From Lingula anatina (taxonomy: Eukaryota > Brachiopoda > Lingulata > Lingulida > Lingulidae): a stretch of DNA of 37,692 nucleotides. A program made the position numbers and the translations under genes. Where the stretch lies: contig NW_019775696.1 in the NCBI RefSeq assembly GCF_001039355.2, forward strand, positions 119,491 through 157,182, read 5' to 3'. Below, in pieces: positions 33,837 through 37,692 of this stretch (positions are counted from its first letter, which is position 1; each line of letters starts with the position of its first letter). The notes beneath the pieces are model-generated. The model was not told where the DNA came from and ran no database searches. It worked only from the letters and a program-made list of their open reading frames with translations.

Positions 33837-36836
33837 TTAGTCCTTCGTATTAAGTCTTTGTGGAATCATACTTCCAACTGCAAACCTCTTCCCCATATGT
33901 TGCCCTACCGTGGGTGCTACGTCCCCTGTCGCGCGTTTGCTCTGCAAGAACTCGTCACTCAGCTGAAACCCCTTGGAGGCGCTGAAACAGTCGACGGGAA
34001 TGAAATCCAATGGCTTTTCTTGTATAATGTGGCGTAACCTAGTGGCCCATTCTTGAAGAACAGCTTCTCGCTGTGATTGGTCGAGGCAATCCGGGCAGTA
34101 AACTATGTTGGGGGCCAAAACTTCCAAACCGCAGAAATGTAGCAACCCACACTGAGAATGAAATAAAAGAATGATAATAAGATGTGTGATGACATCAATG
34201 ACGATACAGGTACAAAAAGGAGCCTAAATAAGCAAATATGTATAGAAAATATCTGTATATTTTCTAAACTTTTATCACACCAATATATTGTGTTTGGACG
34301 CAACTTAAATATGGGTAACTTGAAAACTAAAATAAACTTGAACACTTACAAATGCTAGAGCTACAGTTCAAATTCGGGTAGAGACACCGAGTGGGATTTT
34401 TATTCATTTTCACAACAACATTTATTTACTCAAAATTCTATACTACTCCTTAGCATTGCCTCGGGTACAGAAGAATCATTATATCATGCAACGCACATGT
34501 GATATTTAATCCAAATACCATATATTGTCCAACAAAAAAAGAATGCCGTAAATGAAGCGTTCCGGACTTTAATCTGTAAACGTGTAGAAAAGTTTTTCAA
34601 TTGCTCTAATTGAGCAAACATTCATAGTGCTGCATGTATCTTTCTACTGCAACAGTATCAGTATCTTGACGTATATTAGCACACATGTAAATCGTGAAAC
34701 CCGCTGGGTATTGTACCTGTATCGGCCACAGTATAACCTCCATGTCCCCCCTTATCCCTGTCGCAGTAAACTCCGTCTCTCTCCCGCCTGTTGTGAAGGA
34801 AAGCATTGCTCTCTTTCCCTGAAAACAGACGAAAAGAAGTGTGTGACTGACTAGTTAGAGCAAAAGTGAGAGCGACTGATTGACTGAGAGAAGAGGTTGA
34901 CATTTGAAAAGTGCATTCAAGAAGGTTAAATGTCATTCCGTAAAGAATTTAAGAAATAAATAAAGAAATAAAAGAGTTTCGACGCAATAGGCCTATGTTA
35001 TCAGTGTGATGGCAAATACAACGCAAAATACGGCTGTTTAAGTGATGAAATCACTTTTAAAAGGATTTTCCCTTTTTCAAATGCGTTAAGGGATACACAT
35101 GACGGGGTGTGATAGCCACATGGAGCTAAAAACTGCATTTGAGAATTGAGGGGATAATAATATGAGACCGTTTCGGAAGACTCGGTTCCAAAATTAGTCC
35201 TCACTGGATATATTACGAACAAAGGAATTATCATAAAAATTCAGGCCCGAAGAGAGGTTGAGCTTGGAGGGTTAAAAAAAACGTCCTTTTTGACAGGAAA
35301 AGGTCCACTCTGTGTGAAATTTGATCTAGGTATACGTTTTATGAAGAAAGGTCCACTTTTTCAGAAATAGACCCGTGTTGAAAATTGCTGAGTACGGTCT
35401 TGTATATAATGCTAACGCTGGATTCCTCCCTGTGGTGAACGCATGTCGGAAGCCGGCAAAATACGGTCACTGCATGGGTGACTTCTGTGATAACGGGTCA
35501 CGCAATAGAGCAGTTTTACGACGTCTGCGTTGCCTGACCTTAAGACTTGTACCTTGAGATAAAAAAAAATGTAAAAAACAAACGGGAGGTTACGCGTTAA
35601 CACAATAGCAGGGTAATTGGTAAAGATTACACACGCACAATTTGTCCCAAATACATTTGTATGTTCCTCCAGACCGTCGTCAGTACTTTGACTGTTGTAT
35701 TGCGATGTTAATGACTGTAATTTATACCAAGAAGTTATAACTCCTTGTTTATACTCACTTTAAGAAGACCTTCATCACACATTGCTTCTAATGTAAATGC
35801 ATATCCCAAGGTAAACACCCTGTCAAACCAGCCTTTCAGGATAGCCGGGAAGGACATCCAATACATTGGGAATTGGAAAATGACCAAATCAGCTCTATTA
35901 AGCTTTTCTTGTTCAGAGACAATGTCCTCGGGGAGAGTACTATTCTTATAAGTATTTTGTGTCTCTTGGCTGTAATTGAAGTGGTTGGGATTTAGTAGTT
36001 CCCCTAAAAATTAAAACGAAAACAAGTTAATTACAGAAGTTAAGTACTTTTCTTTACCACAGATTAGCATTATTGAATTAATTTCAATCGAGACTATAAC
36101 AGCTCAAGATCATGATAATCCAAGGTGAGGCGAAGTTGCGGGTGAAGAGAAACGTTTCTGCGAGTGCCGGGATGTCGTTTCGCTCAGCATATCTGCATTG
36201 AAGCTGCAGGATGTACATGTAGGGAGGGGGAAGAACCTTATAATCTGATTTGCCTGCGTCTAAAACTATTTATAGCGTTCAACATATAATTTCTATTTAC
36301 AAGTACCTACACAACCTGTGATAACTTTGTAATAAATTCTTCTATGTTTGTCAGCAACAGATTGGTTACTCTACTCAATAAAAGGTTTTCTATCCAGTTA
36401 TCTTTTTGACTTCTTAGATAGGGAATAGATATCAAAACTGAAATCGTGTTTAGAGCGGTTTCTAACAGGGGTGGGGATAGCTTATGTAAACGTATTAATT
36501 CATTAAAACTTCCTTTTTCACTAAAAAGGAATAAACCACACTGTTACAATGGGATAAACTTTTAAACAAAATATAAAACACGAAAAGGATTGAAAAGGGG
36601 TCCTAACCTTTGATGTCGTTTCTTGTACAAAGAGGGTTGAAGTTCTGGGCGTACAAGTCCGATATCTCCACAGTGTGTCCTAATTCACGTAGGACCTCCA
36701 CGGCGACATCTTTCAAAGCCCCGTTGAAGGATTTGGGTTCTTGGTGCGCGTACACGATCAGCACGTGAAGCTTTTTCCCTTTGACTCCGCCGCTCTCAAA
36801 TCCTTTTATCAAGTCCTTGGCTGAAGGACGCTCCAT
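33837..36836 (-). CDS. NAD(P)H:quinone oxidoreductase family flavoprotein (NQO1/NQO2-like), 4 coding exons
   Basis: Cytosolic flavodoxin-fold enzyme family that transfers two electrons from NAD(P)H or dihydronicotinamide riboside to quinones. Coding exons (5'->3'): 36608-36836, 35759-36003, 34717-34818, 33837-34151; phases agree, giving 296 residues (human NQO1 274, NQO2 231), with about 20 extra N-terminal residues before KLHVLIVYAHQEPKSFN. Family signatures in order: SFNGALKD, SDLYAQNFNP, VIFQFPMYW, FPAILKGWFDRVF, SFTTGG, GDMEVILWPIQ, LHFCGLEVLAP. The FPMYW and DRVFTLGYAF segments look closer to NQO2. The residues matching NQO1 Tyr155 and His161 are Phe and Arg, so the usual hydride-transfer pair is missing. 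A CPDC motif follows LAPNIVY. The start is the ATG at 36836; the frame is open a little upstream without a better ATG. It may act on another substrate. Confidence 0.93.
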
Positions 36837-37692
36837 GCCGATAAATAAATAACAATGTAAAATTACAGAGTTCAAGAAAACACATTAAACGCACTACTGG
36901 TTTAACCACTGGCTGTGTCAAGTACCGGTAATTGCTATGAGCAGGCACAAATGCATTTGGGTGACCTGAAACGCAGATTTGTAACGAGCCCGGAGGGGAC
37001 TCGCGGGGTTCCATCGAACCCACCTTATGCATATGGTACGTACGTATTTTACAATGAAACAAGCTGATAGCACATTATTTCAATTCGTTGTTCTTTTTAC
37101 GTATACCATAATATCTTTACTTTTAAGATGGGCATTGTGTTTGATAACCCGACATTCCTACCCTATACTTGACTCTTGTCTGATATCCTTGATCTTCCCT
37201 CCTAGGGGGGTGGGGGGGGGGGGGGATTGAAGATCAGTGGTTGTTGATAATGGCTCCAATTTTGTCCATAGCGCAGTGGATCTTCAAAATTCATATTGAA
37301 TCACTTCAAAATAATCTGTTCTATATTTTATCATGTAGAAATTTTACATTGAGGAAAATTACAGGTGGTGAACAACCCTTTATTTAATATAAATATGTAA
37401 ATAACTCGCAACCAGTAACACCTAGATAATCCTAAAGAACTGGGTATCACGATAAGCCCCAGTCATTTAGAATATTTTCAATGTAGGCCTATCATCTGTC
37501 ATTTGACAAAAGGTGAATCGTTTCTGAAGCACTGAATGTGTTGTCTCCATATGAAGTATTTAAACACTTAAAGTCTCGCTGTATCTGTCCTGCTTTAACC
37601 TCAAGCTGTCATACAAAAGATTTACTTTACTATGTTATGTGACCTTGGCAATATACGCTAAATATTCGGTTTTGGGTGTGTTTTTTAGTTAA
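36837..37692. other. 5' flank of the NQO-like gene, no gene recognised
   Basis: AT-rich sequence that includes the presumed promoter. An impure poly-G run lies at 37205-37225 (G6-T-G14). No protein family, RNA gene or repeat class is recognised to the right edge. Confidence 0.6.

Noticed and set aside
1-37692. tRNA or rRNA genes
   Set aside because: I scanned for A/B-box-like and cloverleaf patterns by eye and found none convincing; a tRNAscan run would be decisive.

Overview
This is animal nuclear DNA from an invertebrate. The genes have spliced introns with GT..AG borders, the intergenic sequence is AT-rich, there are many simple repeats and transposon relics, and there are no bacterial operons. 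I cannot name the species. Dispersed repeats such as the CAACGTTGA palindromes and the CCTCCGCCAAGG element suggest a marine bilaterian (lophotrochozoan or invertebrate deuterostome), but that is inference.

Layout: (1) 1-793, repeat-rich flank and the MED16 promoter, which carries a perfect TCTCGCGAGA box. (2) 794-6473 (+), a complete seven-exon MED16 (Mediator subunit 16); its sixth intron holds a tight pair of 450-bp LTR-like direct repeats. (3) 6474-9376, intergenic, containing a 915-bp inverted-repeat DNA transposon that encodes a Myb/SANT-like protein. (4) 9377-28230 (-), dual oxidase (DUOX) in 32 exons: signal peptide, heme-peroxidase-like ectodomain, first TM helix, EF-hand region, six-TM NADPH oxidase core, FAD and NADPH domains. 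(5) 29323-33223 (+), the DUOX maturation factor DUOXA in seven exons, divergent from DUOX. (6) 33837-36836 (-), an NQO1/NQO2-family NAD(P)H quinone reductase in four coding exons, convergent with DUOXA. (7) 36837-37692, flank without a recognisable gene.

DUOX and DUOXA form a head-to-head pair, as they do in vertebrates. DUOX makes extracellular hydrogen peroxide from cytosolic NADPH, and DUOXA is its obligate ER-exit and maturation partner. The adjoining NQO-type flavoprotein is another NAD(P)H-consuming redox enzyme, so three of the four main genes concern redox chemistry.

The copy of DUOX shown here has two defects that matter to a user. First, 15037-16872 is repeated at 16874-18709 on either side of a single n (16873), with only three differences seen; this looks like an unmerged contig overlap and falsely repeats exons 20-22 and part of 23. 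Second, exon 28 is out of frame, best explained by five missing bases at 11600/11601. With the duplicate ignored and the frame corrected, the exons join in phase throughout and predict about 1,542 residues, close to human DUOX1 (1,551).

Notable protein-level oddities are degenerate calcium loops in both EF-hands, Tyr in place of the conserved CGPP cysteine in DUOX, a retained peroxidase-type His in the ectodomain, and loss of both the catalytic Tyr and the catalytic His in the NQO-like enzyme.
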